From Fimbriimonadaceae bacterium (GTDB taxonomy: Bacteria; Armatimonadota; Fimbriimonadia; Fimbriimonadales; Fimbriimonadaceae): 64,000 nt of DNA. Shown piece by piece: positions 50,234 through 59,001 of the stretch. The DNA lies in NCBI GenBank assembly GCA_026129685.1, contig JAHCHO010000005.1, positions 248,001 to 312,000 on the forward strand, written 5' to 3'. The first letter of the stretch is position 1. Each line of letters begins with the position of its first letter. The notes below the pieces were generated by a model. It did no database searches, had not been told where the DNA came from, and was given only the letters and a program-made list of their open reading frames with translations. The position numbers were made by a program, and so were the translations under genes.

Positions 50234-53200
50234 ATGCGACGCCCCCTCCTTCGGTTCGGTTGGGCGGCGTGCCTGTGCCTCGCCGCCCTGTCCAGGGCCC
50301 AAACCGACGAGGAGTCGCTCGTCGAGTACCGGAAGTTGCGCGCTTTGGTGTCTCCGGACGAAATCGCCCGGACGTACCGCGAGGTGGACGCCTTCGGCGG
50401 GCGGTTCCCCGGCTCCGAGGGCGAACGTCGCGCGATGGACTACGCGGAGGAGCGGTTCCGTGCCCTCGGTTACCAGGACATCGTCCGCGAGCCCTTCAAG
50501 GTCACCGTCCCCGACCCGGAGGCGACCGGTCGCTTCGAAACGAAGGGCGGCCGCCTCACGATCCTGCCGATGTGGCCGAACCTCGTTCGGACCTCGACCT
50601 GCGACGTGGAGGGGCCGGTCGTCTATGTGGGCAGGGGAAGCCTGGAAGAGCTGAACGGCAAGACGATCGACGGCGCGATCGTCCTGCTGGAGGTCGGCGG
50701 CGGCGCGAACTGGAAGGCGGCCGCCGCACTTGGGGCCAAGGCCATCCTCTTCCTCGAGCCGGCGGAAACCTCGCGCGCCGAAGTGGACCGCACCTACCTG
50801 AACGTCCCCATCCGAACGCCCCGCTTCTGGGTTCCCATCCAAAACGCCAAGTTGGCCCTCGACGCCGCCCGAAACGGGGACCGTGCCCGCATCGTGTGTC
50901 GTCAGGACTGGGTCGTGCGGGAGTCCTGCAACCTCGTGGTTAACCGCCCCGCCGGCGACCCGAAGTTCCGGCGAGAACGGGTCGTGCTCTTCGGGTACCT
51001 CGACTCGATGAGCGTCGTGCCGAAGTTGGCGCCGGGCGCGGAGGCGATCGGCAACCTCGCGCTCATGCTGGAAACCGCCCGCATTTGGCGCGACCGCTCC
51101 CATCGGCGGCCGATCCAGTACGTGGTCTCGGGGGCGCACTCCTTGGCCCTTCAGGGCGCCCGCGAGTTCGTCGCCAAGCGCTTGGAGTCCACCGACAACG
51201 AGCAGATTCTTACCCTCACCCTCGACATCACCGGCGGCAGCCGGGCCCTCGGCTCCTACGCCGAGGGCTACTTCTACGACTACCGTTGGGAGGCGATGGA
51301 CCCGGTTCGGCAGATGAGCCGGACCCTGCGCCTCCACGCCGATCAATACGCGAAGGTCGAGGGCGTCGCCATCCCGAGGATGATCCTGACCGACGCCGTC
51401 AACAACTCTGACAACCGGACCTGGAAGAACAACATCCCCGGCCGCTTCGCGTTCGACTGCGAGCCGTTCACCATGGGCGGCTACAACGCCCTGACCCTCG
51501 CCACCATCGAGGACAGCCGAGAGCGAGTGGACACCCCCTTCGACCGGCTCGACCGGGTGGACCTGGCCAACGTCGCCCGCCAGGCGCGAACCCTCACCGT
51601 CATGCTGTGGCACGTCCTCAACGACCCGACGGAGGCGCGCGGCGACTCCCGCTTCCGGGTCGCGCTGACGCCGACCGGGCCGAGCCGCATGCGGTTGACC
51701 GGCGGCTTCGCGCGGATCGAGGGCCGGGTCGTCGAGTTCGACCCCAACCAGAGCTTCATCCCCGACATCTCGCAACCGAACTCCCTCGTCGTTAAGATCG
51801 ACAAACTGCCGTCCTACATGGGGGTGCGGGCCAACCTGATCGCGATGACCGAAGGCGACAAGGCGGAGTTTCGCCTCGAGGGACTCGTCCCGATCAACGC
51901 CTACCCCTGGTGGATGCGCGACCGCATCACCGTCAGCGCGTTTCGGGTCAACCCGGCCTCGGGCGAGATCGAGCGCGCGATCCAACAAGGGTCTTTCGCT
52001 TCGGAGGAGTATCACAGCCGCTTCGAACTCAAAACCTCGTACAAGTCCACCTCGCTGGTCGTGTTCCCGTGCGTCGCCATCGACCTCTTCGACCTGGTGG
52101 ACCCGAAACGGCTGGTGGCCCTCCAGTTCTTCAACGTGTTCGACGCCCGCGACGACGGCCCGCCCCTCGACTACGGCTTTTTCAAGGCGTGGAAGCAGAA
52201 CCTCCAGACCAGCGAGGTCGAGGACACCGCCGTGCTCTTCACCCCGCCCGAACTGCGCTGGAAGCTGCTCATGTCGAGCGACTTCAGCCCGTCCCTCGTT
52301 CTGGTCAACTCGACCAAAGACGACCCGGACGGGGCGGGCTACCTGGCCCCCGGGGCGAGTGCGCAGGGCCGGCCGATCGGACGGGCGACGATCACCCTGG
52401 GCGGTCGCATGCCGAACCTTCCGCTCCAGGTCGCTCGAGACATCGTCTCGATCAACCAGGATCGAATGGACCGGTTCGCCAAGTACCGGATCGTGGGGCA
52501 AGGGGTCGACGAACTCCAATCTCAGGCGCGAGACGAGATGCGCCTCGCCGAAGAGGCGGAAGGGACCAAGACCTGGAGCGCGGTGAAGCGCCACGCCCGC
52601 GCCGCGTGGGGGCTGGCCCTGCGCGCCCACCCGGTGCTCCAGAAGACGGCGGGCGACGTCGTGAACGGAGTCCTCTTCTACCTGTTCCTGCTCATCCCGT
52701 TCAGCTACTACGTCGAGCGGCTCGTGTTCGGAAACCGGATGCTGGTCCGCCAGTTGCTCGTCAGCATCGCGATCTTTATCGGGTCCTTCCTGCTGTTGCG
52801 CTACATCCATCCCGCGTTCGAGATCGTGGAAAACCCCTTCATGATCTTCATCGCCTTCGTGATGGGGGTCCTCAGCCTGATCGTGATCGCCTTCATCCTC
52901 GGCAAATTCGAGAGTTCGCTCAAAACCCTGAAGCAGACGCAGAGCGGCATTCACGAGGTGGACATCGGGCGCACCAGCGTGGCGATGGCCGCGTTCAACC
53001 TGGGCATCAGCAACATGCGACGCCGCAAGGCCCGGACGTTCCTCACCACCCTGACCCTCGTGGTCATGACGTTCATCGTCCTGAGCTTCACCTCGATCGT
53101 GCCCGAGTTGGCCTTCAACGAAGTCGGAACCGACTTCGTTGGGAGTTACCCCGGCGTGCTTGTGCGCGGGCCGGGCTTGGAGCCGCTCGAATCGTCCGTG

Positions 53201-54742
53201 TACAAGACGCTCGAGAACGAGTACCACGGGAAGGCCACCATCGTCCGCCGGGCCTGGTACTACGGAGCCGACATCCAGGAGCAGAGCAACCTCACCCTGA
53301 GCCGCGCCGATCGGTCCTTCGACGCCCGTGGCCTCGTCGGGCTCGATCCCGGCGAGGCGAAGGTGACCCGCGCCGACCGCGCCCTGCTTCCGGGGGGCCG
53401 CTGGTTCGAACCGGGCGAGGGCAACGTCGTCATCCTGCCGCAGCCCGTCGCGGACCAACTGAAAGTGGCGCGCGAAGACGTGGGCAAGGCCTCGGTCCTC
53501 TTCGCGGGCGTGCCCTACACCGTGATCGGCATTCTCGACACGTCGGAACTGCGCGGCATCACCGACCTCGACGGCGAGGTGTTCCTCCCCGCCGACTTCA
53601 CCCTTTCGAACCGCATGCAGTCCGAGAACCAGAGCCTGACCGAGGACTTCCGCGAGTTCATCCGCCTTGACCCCGCCACCGTCTTCTTCATCCCGGCGGA
53701 TCGGGCCTTGGCCCTCGGCGCGGACATCCGGTCGGTCGCGGTCGGTTTCGCCGATCCGAACGCGACGAGGCCCGCTCTCAAGAAGCTCATGCCGCGTCTG
53801 ACCATGAACCTCTACGCGGCCGTACCCAACGAAAGCGACCCGAAGGGTCCCCTTCAAGTACGTCGGTTCAGCGCCTTCCACCGGTCCAAGGGCACCGGTC
53901 TCGGTCTCGTGATCGTGCAGATGCTCATCGCGGCCGTCTTCGTGTTCAACACGATGGTGGCGAGCGTGTTCGAGCGCAAACGCGAAATCTCGATCTTCAG
54001 CTCCATCGGCCTCGCGCCGAACCACATCGCGATGCTGTTCTTCGCCGAGTCCCTCGTGTACGGGGTTCTCGGCGCGGTCTTCGGCTACTTTGCCGCCCAG
54101 ATCGCCGCCAAGGTCATCGTGGCCACCGGCTCGTTCCAGGGCCTCTACCTCAACTTCAGTTCGGTGTCGGCCGTCCTGTCCGCCGGAATCGTGATGGCGA
54201 TCGTCTTGCTCAGCACGATCTACCCGGCGAAAGTCGCGAGCAAGATCGCCGCCCCCGCTTTGAACGAGGCGATGTGGGACACCGACCCGGACGGCGACGA
54301 ATGGGACCTGCAACTCCCCTTCAGCGTCAACGCGAACGAGGCGATGCCGCTCGTCGAGTTCCTAGGCGAGTGGTTCCGGGCGTACGAGGAGTACACGATC
54401 GGTACCTTCGTCACGAGCGAAACGACCCTCTACCGGCGCGCCTCCGAGTTCGGAGACGCCTTCTGCACCGAGACCACCGCGTGGGTCGCGCCGTACGACC
54501 TCGGCGTGTCCCAGCGCCTGGTGCTGTCGGCCGTCCCGACCGCCCTCCCCGACGTGGTGCAGCTTCGGCTTCATCTGAGCCGTCTCTCCGGAGAACCCGA
54601 GAACTGGGTGAACGTGAACCGCCGGTTCCTGACGAACCTGCGCAAGCAGTTCCTCACTTGGCGGACCCTCGAACAGAGCCAGCGCGCCGAATACGGTGTC
54701 CGCGCGTCCGTCACCTTCGCCGCCGAGCCCGTCCCCGCCTGA
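50234..54742 (+). CDS. Pseudo-M28 peptidase fused to FtsX/MacB-type permease
   Basis: A single 1502-residue gene. After a signal peptide (about 1-25), residues about 30-460 align by eye to an M28 aminopeptidase: PGSEGERRAMDYAEERF, FGYLDS, ALMLETARIW, SGAHSLALQGAREF and LDITGG. The metal ligands are changed: the His of the HxDS motif is Tyr255, the DDN Asp is missing in GAEAIGN, and the Glu-Glu pair is His302-Ser303, so it is probably catalytically dead. From about 770 onward there are several membrane helices, then a permease core with NLGISNMRRRKARTFLTTLT, an extracytoplasmic domain, and closing helices (FNTMVASVFERKREIS, FAESLVYGVLGAVFG) of FtsX/MacB style. No ATPase gene is adjacent. The role is unknown; a sensor or substrate-binding permease is one idea. 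Confidence 0.82.
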   Translation: MRRPLLRFGWAACLCLAALSRAQTDEESLVEYRKLRALVSPDEIARTYREVDAFGGRFPGSEGERRAMDYAEERFRALGYQDIVREPFKVTVPDPEATGRFETKGGRLTILPMWPNLVRTSTCDVEGPVVYVGRGSLEELNGKTIDGAIVLLEVGGGANWKAAAALGAKAILFLEPAETSRAEVDRTYLNVPIRTPRFWVPIQNAKLALDAARNGDRARIVCRQDWVVRESCNLVVNRPAGDPKFRRERVVLFGYLDSMSVVPKLAPGAEAIGNLALMLETARIWRDRSHRRPIQYVVSGAHSLALQGAREFVAKRLESTDNEQILTLTLDITGGSRALGSYAEGYFYDYRWEAMDPVRQMSRTLRLHADQYAKVEGVAIPRMILTDAVNNSDNRTWKNNIPGRFAFDCEPFTMGGYNALTLATIEDSRERVDTPFDRLDRVDLANVARQARTLTVMLWHVLNDPTEARGDSRFRVALTPTGPSRMRLTGGFARIEGRVVEFDPNQSFIPDISQPNSLVVKIDKLPSYMGVRANLIAMTEGDKAEFRLEGLVPINAYPWWMRDRITVSAFRVNPASGEIERAIQQGSFASEEYHSRFELKTSYKSTSLVVFPCVAIDLFDLVDPKRLVALQFFNVFDARDDGPPLDYGFFKAWKQNLQTSEVEDTAVLFTPPELRWKLLMSSDFSPSLVLVNSTKDDPDGAGYLAPGASAQGRPIGRATITLGGRMPNLPLQVARDIVSINQDRMDRFAKYRIVGQGVDELQSQARDEMRLAEEAEGTKTWSAVKRHARAAWGLALRAHPVLQKTAGDVVNGVLFYLFLLIPFSYYVERLVFGNRMLVRQLLVSIAIFIGSFLLLRYIHPAFEIVENPFMIFIAFVMGVLSLIVIAFILGKFESSLKTLKQTQSGIHEVDIGRTSVAMAAFNLGISNMRRRKARTFLTTLTLVVMTFIVLSFTSIVPELAFNEVGTDFVGSYPGVLVRGPGLEPLESSVYKTLENEYHGKATIVRRAWYYGADIQEQSNLTLSRADRSFDARGLVGLDPGEAKVTRADRALLPGGRWFEPGEGNVVILPQPVADQLKVAREDVGKASVLFAGVPYTVIGILDTSELRGITDLDGEVFLPADFTLSNRMQSENQSLTEDFREFIRLDPATVFFIPADRALALGADIRSVAVGFADPNATRPALKKLMPRLTMNLYAAVPNESDPKGPLQVRRFSAFHRSKGTGLGLVIVQMLIAAVFVFNTMVASVFERKREISIFSSIGLAPNHIAMLFFAESLVYGVLGAVFGYFAAQIAAKVIVATGSFQGLYLNFSSVSAVLSAGIVMAIVLLSTIYPAKVASKIAAPALNEAMWDTDPDGDEWDLQLPFSVNANEAMPLVEFLGEWFRAYEEYTIGTFVTSETTLYRRASEFGDAFCTETTAWVAPYDLGVSQRLVLSAVPTALPDVVQLRLHLSRLSGEPENWVNVNRRFLTNLRKQFLTWRTLEQSQRAEYGVRASVTFAAEPVPA

Positions 54743-54752
54743 TCGGGAACGC

Positions 54753-54758
54753 TACAAT
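54753..54758 (+). promoter_or_regulatory. -10 element for the rhodanese gene at leaderless spacing
   Basis: TACAAT (54753-54758) is followed by six bases and the ATG at 54765. No clear -35 precedes it. Confidence 0.55.
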
Positions 54759-54764
54759 CCACCC

Positions 54765-55094
54765 ATGAGCGACGCCTCTCGCGAGATCACCGTCCAGGAA
54801 CTGCGCGACGCCCTGGCCGGCCCCAACCCGCCCGTCCTCGTGGACGTGCGCGAACCCCACGAACTCCGTATCAGCGCCCTCGCCTACGACGTCCATATCC
54901 CGAGCGACGACCTTCCCAACCGGTTGGACGAACTCGATCGGAACGCCGACCTCGTGATCTACTGCCGAACCGGCAACCGGAGCGGCGTCATCACCGAGTA
55001 CCTGGTCGGCCTGGGCTACCCACGGGTGAGCAACCTCGTCGGCGGCATCAACGCCTGGGCCAAGAAGATCGACCGCACCATGCGGCAGTACTAG
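54765..55094 (+). CDS. Rhodanese-domain sulfurtransferase
   Basis: A 109-residue single-domain rhodanese. The active-site loop is YCRTGNRS with Cys67 as the persulfide carrier; VLVDVREPHEL and GYPRVSNLVGGINAWAKK are family hallmarks. The active loop YCRTGNRS has the six-residue length of sulfur-selective rhodaneses. Probable role is sulfur transfer or persulfide handling. It starts six bases after a TACAAT hexamer and ends one base before the oxidoreductase gene. Confidence 0.88.
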   Translation: MSDASREITVQELRDALAGPNPPVLVDVREPHELRISALAYDVHIPSDDLPNRLDELDRNADLVIYCRTGNRSGVITEYLVGLGYPRVSNLVGGINAWAKKIDRTMRQY

Positions 55095-55095
55095 C

Positions 55096-56220
55096 ATGGC
55101 CCTTCGCATCGGCATCGTCGGCAAACGAGGTCTGGCTTTCGCGGCCGGGTTCCGCGCCTCCCCCGAGTGCGTCCTCACCGCGTTCTGCGAACTGGACGCG
55201 GAGGTCCTCCATCGGGAAGCCGACGAGCACGGCGTTCCCAAGCGCTTCGCTCGCTACGAGGACCTGCTCGGCGAAGTGGACGCGGTCGTCGTCGCCACCC
55301 CCATGCCCTGCCACGCCGCCCAAGTGATCCTCGCCCTCGAAGCGGGAAAGCACGTCATGAGCGAGGTGACCGCCGCCGTGACCCTCGACGAGTGCTGGCG
55401 CATCGCCCTCGCCGCCGAGCGTTCCGACGCCACCTACTTCATGGCCGAGAACTACCTCTTCTTCCGATCGAACGTGCTGGTGTCCGAACTGGTGAAGCAG
55501 GGGCTTTTCGGCGAACTCTACTACGGCGAGGGGGAGTACCTCCACGAGGTCCGGAACTACCACCACGATGCCGAAGGAAGGCCCACTTGGCGCTACGACT
55601 GGCAAGTCGGCACGAGCGGCAACACCTATGGCACCCACAGCTTGGGTCCCGTGATGCACTGGTTCCAAGTGGCCGACCCCGACGAGCGCGTCGAATCCGT
55701 GGTCTGCCTCGGCAGCGGCGTCCACACCGATCCCGAACATCCCCACGAGGACACGTCGATCACCCTCCGCAAACTGCGGAGCGGAAAGCTGGTCCGGTTG
55801 CGCCTCGACATGATGTCCAACCGGCCCCACCTGCCCGACTACTACTCGCTCCAGGGCACTTGCGGCGTCTACGAGGCCCCCCGATGCGGCGGCGACCCCA
55901 AGGTCTGGTTCGGCGACAGTGCGGACGGCGCGCACCGGGAATGGCGGTCGCTTTGGGATTTCGAGGAGCAACTGCCCGCCGCCTGGCGCGATCCCGATTC
56001 GCCCGCTTTCAGGACCGGGCACGGGGGCGGCGACTACTTCGTCGTTCGGGAGTTCCTCGAAGCGATCCTGGACCACCGGACGCCCGTCGTGGACGTGTTC
56101 CGCGCCCTCGAATGGACGGCCGCTGGGCTTTGCAGCCAGACCTCCATCGCCCACGGCGGCGTCCCGATCCGGGTGCCGGACTTTCGGGACGCGACTCAGC
56201 GACCCGTCTGGATTCGCTGA
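55096..56220 (+). CDS. Gfo/Idh-family oxidoreductase resembling GH109
   Basis: A 374-residue NAD-binding protein of the Gfo/Idh/MocA superfamily. The N-terminal Rossmann part starts RIGIVGKRGLAF, with the glycine pattern altered from the usual GxGxxG. Family segments HVMSEVTAAVTLDECWRI, YFMAENYLFFRSNVLV, GLFGELYYGEGEYLHEVR and GNTYGTHSLGPVMHW resemble family GH109 NAD-dependent alpha-N-acetylgalactosaminidases, whose reaction passes through a 3-keto sugar. Substrate is not established. Located directly after the rhodanese gene and before tRNA-Leu. Confidence 0.82.
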   Translation: MALRIGIVGKRGLAFAAGFRASPECVLTAFCELDAEVLHREADEHGVPKRFARYEDLLGEVDAVVVATPMPCHAAQVILALEAGKHVMSEVTAAVTLDECWRIALAAERSDATYFMAENYLFFRSNVLVSELVKQGLFGELYYGEGEYLHEVRNYHHDAEGRPTWRYDWQVGTSGNTYGTHSLGPVMHWFQVADPDERVESVVCLGSGVHTDPEHPHEDTSITLRKLRSGKLVRLRLDMMSNRPHLPDYYSLQGTCGVYEAPRCGGDPKVWFGDSADGAHREWRSLWDFEEQLPAAWRDPDSPAFRTGHGGGDYFVVREFLEAILDHRTPVVDVFRALEWTAAGLCSQTSIAHGGVPIRVPDFRDATQRPVWIR

Positions 56221-56230
56221 GAAAAGGAGT

Positions 56231-56316
56231 TGGTGCGCGGGAAAAGACTCGAACTTTCACGCCTTGTGGGCACTACCACCTCAAGGTAGCGTGTCTACCA
56301 ATTTCACCACCCGCGC
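56231..56316 (-). tRNA. tRNA-Leu (anticodon GAG)
   Basis: On the minus strand a full tRNA folds: acceptor GCGCGGG/CCCGCGC, a D-arm with GTAGACAC, anticodon stem CTACC/GGTAG with loop TTGAGGT, a long variable arm of the leucine type (GCC...GGC), and a T-arm GAAAG with TTCGAGT. The anticodon GAG (plus-strand 56280-56282) reads CUC and CUU. The discriminator A and an encoded CCA (56231-56233) are present. Class II size (86 bases) and long variable arm support leucine. Confidence 0.94.
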
Positions 56317-56330
56317 AACGGGCCTTCGGA

Positions 56331-57167
56331 TTATAGCACCACGTCCGAAACCGGCTCAAGGGCGTCCACCCGCACGATCATGACCGTGCAGTTGTCGCTC
56401 CCTCCGCCGACCAGGGCGTGGGCGACCAGCCGCCAAGCCGCTTCGGAAGGGGCGTACGACGACAGGATACGGTGAATCTCCTCGTCCGTCGCGTGGTTCA
56501 AAAGTCCGTCCGAGCACAACAGGAACGTGTCCCCCACCATCGCCACGTCCGGCTCGACGTCTGGCTCGCAGACGTCCTCCGCCCCGATCGCTCGCAACAG
56601 CATGTGACGGTTGGGGTGGGCCGCCGCCAAGGCCGGGCTCAGCATGTGTGTCCGGACCACCTCCTCGAGCCAGGTGTGGTCGCGCGTCAGGCGCGTCAGT
56701 TCGCCGTCCCGCAACCGGTACACCCGCGAGTCCCCGACCTGCACGATCCAGGCGGCGTCTTGGACGAGGAGCAAGGCGGAAAGCGTCGTCCCCATCCCCC
56801 GCCGCTGCGAAACCGTCCGCCCCACGTCCAGTACGAAACGGTTGGCCGCGATCACCGCGCTCGTCGCCGCCTCGGCGATGTCCGCCGAAGGGTGGTGCAG
56901 GTAGACGTCGATAAAGGTCTTCGCCGCGATCTCGCTCGCGATCTGCCCCGCCGCGTGGCCCCCCATCCCGTCGCAAACGACGAACACCTGGCCCCGCGAG
57001 GCGAGGGTCCGATCGTCCTCGGGCAGGAAGTACTCGAATTTGTCCTCGTTGTTCTCGCGCACACGGCCGAGGTCCGTCTTGCAGGCGATCGTGACCCGAG
57101 GACGGAACCGCAATGGCACCTCGGCGGCAAGATCGGCAACGGTGAACTCGGCGGTGGTTTCTTCCAT
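56331..57167 (-). CDS. PP2C-type Ser/Thr protein phosphatase
   Basis: A 278-residue metal-dependent phosphatase (PPM/PP2C). Metal-binding Asp residues sit in FVVCDGMGGHAAG, VQVGDSRVYRLRDGEL, LLCSDGLLNHA and GGGSDNCTVMIV, in the family order; the N-terminal KTDLGRVRENNEDKFEYF is also conserved. It would reverse Ser/Thr phosphorylation of the FHA protein encoded just upstream (7 bases apart). No Ser/Thr kinase lies in the window. Divergent partner on the other side is the tRNA. Confidence 0.92.
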   Translation of the reverse strand: MEETTAEFTVADLAAEVPLRFRPRVTIACKTDLGRVRENNEDKFEYFLPEDDRTLASRGQVFVVCDGMGGHAAGQIASEIAAKTFIDVYLHHPSADIAEAATSAVIAANRFVLDVGRTVSQRRGMGTTLSALLLVQDAAWIVQVGDSRVYRLRDGELTRLTRDHTWLEEVVRTHMLSPALAAAHPNRHMLLRAIGAEDVCEPDVEPDVAMVGDTFLLCSDGLLNHATDEEIHRILSSYAPSEAAWRLVAHALVGGGSDNCTVMIVRVDALEPVSDVVL

Positions 57168-57174
57168 GCGGGAA

Positions 57175-58053
57175 CTACTCGCCGCCGACGAGGCGGACGC
57201 GGAAACTGAGGCTACCCAACCGGATCACGTCGTCGGGCTTGAGAAGCGTGCGTTGGTGCGCGGCGAGTTTGGCATCGTTCAGGACCGTGCCATTGGTGCT
57301 GCCCGTGTCCGTTAGATACACCCCGTCGTCCTCGACCTCGATCAGGCCGTGGCGCCCCGAAACGTACGGGTCCACGATCGAAACCTGATTGTCGCTCTTG
57401 CGCCCAAAGGTGTTCGGCCCGGGAGTCAACGGATACTCGCGTTCTTCCCCAACCAGCAGGGCGGCCGCCCGGTCCGCCCGCGGGGGCGCCGCCATCGCCG
57501 CCGTCTTGTTCGTCGAGACCACCGCCGTCTTTTGGCCCTCTCCCGGGAGGCTCACTCGAAGCGCGTAGCCCCCAAACGCCACCGTGTCGCCCGCCGCCAG
57601 CGCGACGGTGGCCCCGGGTTCGACCCGCGCGTCGTTGTGGGTCGTGCCGTTCGTGCTGCCGAGGTCCTCGAGGCTCAGGGCCCCGTTCGTCATCGTGATC
57701 TGGGCGTGCCGGCGGCTGACCCGGGGGTCGGGCAGCGCCACGTCCCCTTCCCGGCCCACCACGTTGGCGCCCGGGCGCAGAGGATGCTCGCGACCCGAGC
57801 TTTCGACCAGACACGGCAACTGGATCGCGGGTGCGCCGAACGCGTCGTCCGGCAACGCGCGGTCGAAAATCAGCCCGCACTCGACGCAAAACATCACCCC
57901 CGCCGGGTTGAACGTCTTGCACACCGGACATTGGATCGGCTTGATCGTGATCGTCGCCTCGAACGTCGAACCGTCACGGACGGTCGGCGCGCCGATCATC
58001 TGCGTGCGGTTCGGATCGGTCGACAGCAGTTGGGTTCGGTTGGGGTCGCTCAT
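57175..58053 (-). CDS. Zinc-ribbon protein with two FHA domains
   Basis: A 292-residue cytoplasmic protein. A short N-terminal segment holds a tandem DPNRTQ repeat (residues 3-8 and 13-18), then a four-Cys zinc ribbon (Cys42, Cys45, Cys56, Cys59), then two FHA domains (about 80-165 and 205-290) with the core SRRHAQI, GSTNGTTHN and SGRHGLIE, GSTNGTVLN. FHA domains bind phospho-threonine. The repeated Thr-Gln peptides could be targets bound by the protein's own FHA domains, as in GarA. It is first in a two-gene operon with the PP2C phosphatase. Confidence 0.9.
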   Translation of the reverse strand: MSDPNRTQLLSTDPNRTQMIGAPTVRDGSTFEATITIKPIQCPVCKTFNPAGVMFCVECGLIFDRALPDDAFGAPAIQLPCLVESSGREHPLRPGANVVGREGDVALPDPRVSRRHAQITMTNGALSLEDLGSTNGTTHNDARVEPGATVALAAGDTVAFGGYALRVSLPGEGQKTAVVSTNKTAAMAAPPRADRAAALLVGEEREYPLTPGPNTFGRKSDNQVSIVDPYVSGRHGLIEVEDDGVYLTDTGSTNGTVLNDAKLAAHQRTLLKPDDVIRLGSLSFRVRLVGGE

Positions 58054-58130
58054 GGCTTCGATTAGCGCATTCTAACGTCAACGCCTAGTATAGAGCCGAC
58101 GCCGTCGGGCCGTTCCCCGTTCGCGGTGAG

Positions 58131-58136
58131 CTAACA
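58131..58136 (+). promoter_or_regulatory. -10 element upstream of a lipoprotein gene
   Basis: TAACAT (58131-58136) lies seven bases before the GTG at 58144, near the leaderless spacing seen at other genes. Confidence 0.45.
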
Positions 58137-58143
58137 TCGGGGA

Positions 58144-58917
58144 GTGAGATTGAACTTGACTCGATCGTCGATCGCCGTCGTCGCTTTCGCGGCCCTGCTG
58201 GGCTCTTGGGCTTGTGGCGGAGCCGGCGCGGAGACGGGCGGCAACGGACTGAACGGCGTGTACGCCGGCCAGTTGAGCGCGGGCCGGGCCGGCGCCGCCA
58301 TCGTGGACCTGCTCGTCGAGTTCGAGGACGGCAAAGGTTCCGCCATCCTGACCGACTCCGCGACCGGCGACCAGGCCTACGCGAGCGTCGCCGACGCGGG
58401 CATCCAGGCCGACGGAAGCGTCGGATTCGTCCTCAAGGAGTTCAGCGACACCCAAACGAAGCGGATCACGTTCCGGGGCGCCGCGTCCGTCGATACGCTC
58501 TCCGGCGACTACACCGTCGAAGAGGAGGACGGTTCGTCCCATCGCGGCGCCTACGTGGTTCAGTACCAGGACGGAGTCGTCCGCCCCGAGGTGGCGGGTG
58601 GCTGGCTCGGCGCGTTGAGTTCCACCATGGGCGGCGTCTCCACCACGGCGGCCGGCGATTGGAGCGGCACGATCTCCCAAACGGGGGCCGCCGTGACCGG
58701 GCTCTTCAACATCGCCACCGGCGACGGCACGATCCCCGCCACCATGGGCGGCAAACTCATCGGGACGCACGGCGCTTGGCGCGTCGCGACCTCGCAAGGC
58801 ACGATGCTCTGGAGCGTCACCCTGGCCACGAACGGAAGGTCGCTGACCGGAACCTACGTCGCCCGTAACCTCGCCGGCGAGGAAACCGACCGGGGAACCG
58901 TCACCGGCAGCCGCTGA
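58144..58917 (+). CDS. Predicted lipoprotein of unknown function
   Basis: A 257-residue exported protein, likely a lipoprotein: hydrophobic signal, a lipobox-like LGSWAC with Cys24, then a Gly/Ala-rich stretch. The mature part has three repeated units of the type NGVYAGQLSAG ... GSVGFVLKEF and GGWLGALSSTMGG, suggesting a beta-rich fold. It resembles the 250-residue lipoprotein at 60144, on the far side of the leuA-like gene, in layout. Start GTG 58144. Function unknown. A GC-rich hairpin follows it. Confidence 0.72.
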   Translation: MRLNLTRSSIAVVAFAALLGSWACGGAGAETGGNGLNGVYAGQLSAGRAGAAIVDLLVEFEDGKGSAILTDSATGDQAYASVADAGIQADGSVGFVLKEFSDTQTKRITFRGAASVDTLSGDYTVEEEDGSSHRGAYVVQYQDGVVRPEVAGGWLGALSSTMGGVSTTAAGDWSGTISQTGAAVTGLFNIATGDGTIPATMGGKLIGTHGAWRVATSQGTMLWSVTLATNGRSLTGTYVARNLAGEETDRGTVTGSR

Positions 58918-58918
58918 C

Positions 58919-58937
58919 CCCGCCCGACGACGGCGGG
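58919..58937 (+). terminator. Possible terminator hairpin after the lipoprotein gene
   Basis: CCCGCC (58919-58924) and GGCGGG (58932-58937) form a six-base GC stem with a seven-base loop. There is no T-run. It precedes a TACAAT (58960-58965) that may be the -10 for the leuA-like gene. Confidence 0.4.
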
Positions 58938-59001
58938 CGCGGTTCGGCGGGAAGTCTCGTACAATAGGGGTCCGGGCGGGCCAACCTCCGCCCCTTCCGC
59001 C

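Noticed and set aside
50096-54313. A 1405-codon open frame antisense to the pseudo-protease permease gene
   Set aside because: The sequence is Arg/Gly/Val/Asp-rich with no signal or domain motif, and is explained by GC-rich third positions of the plus-strand gene, which has a full set of membrane helices and motifs.
56331-58053. A Ser/Thr kinase next to the PP2C and FHA genes
   Set aside because: No protein with a kinase HRD/DFG set is encoded within the window; the pair is followed only by a tRNA and lipoprotein gene.
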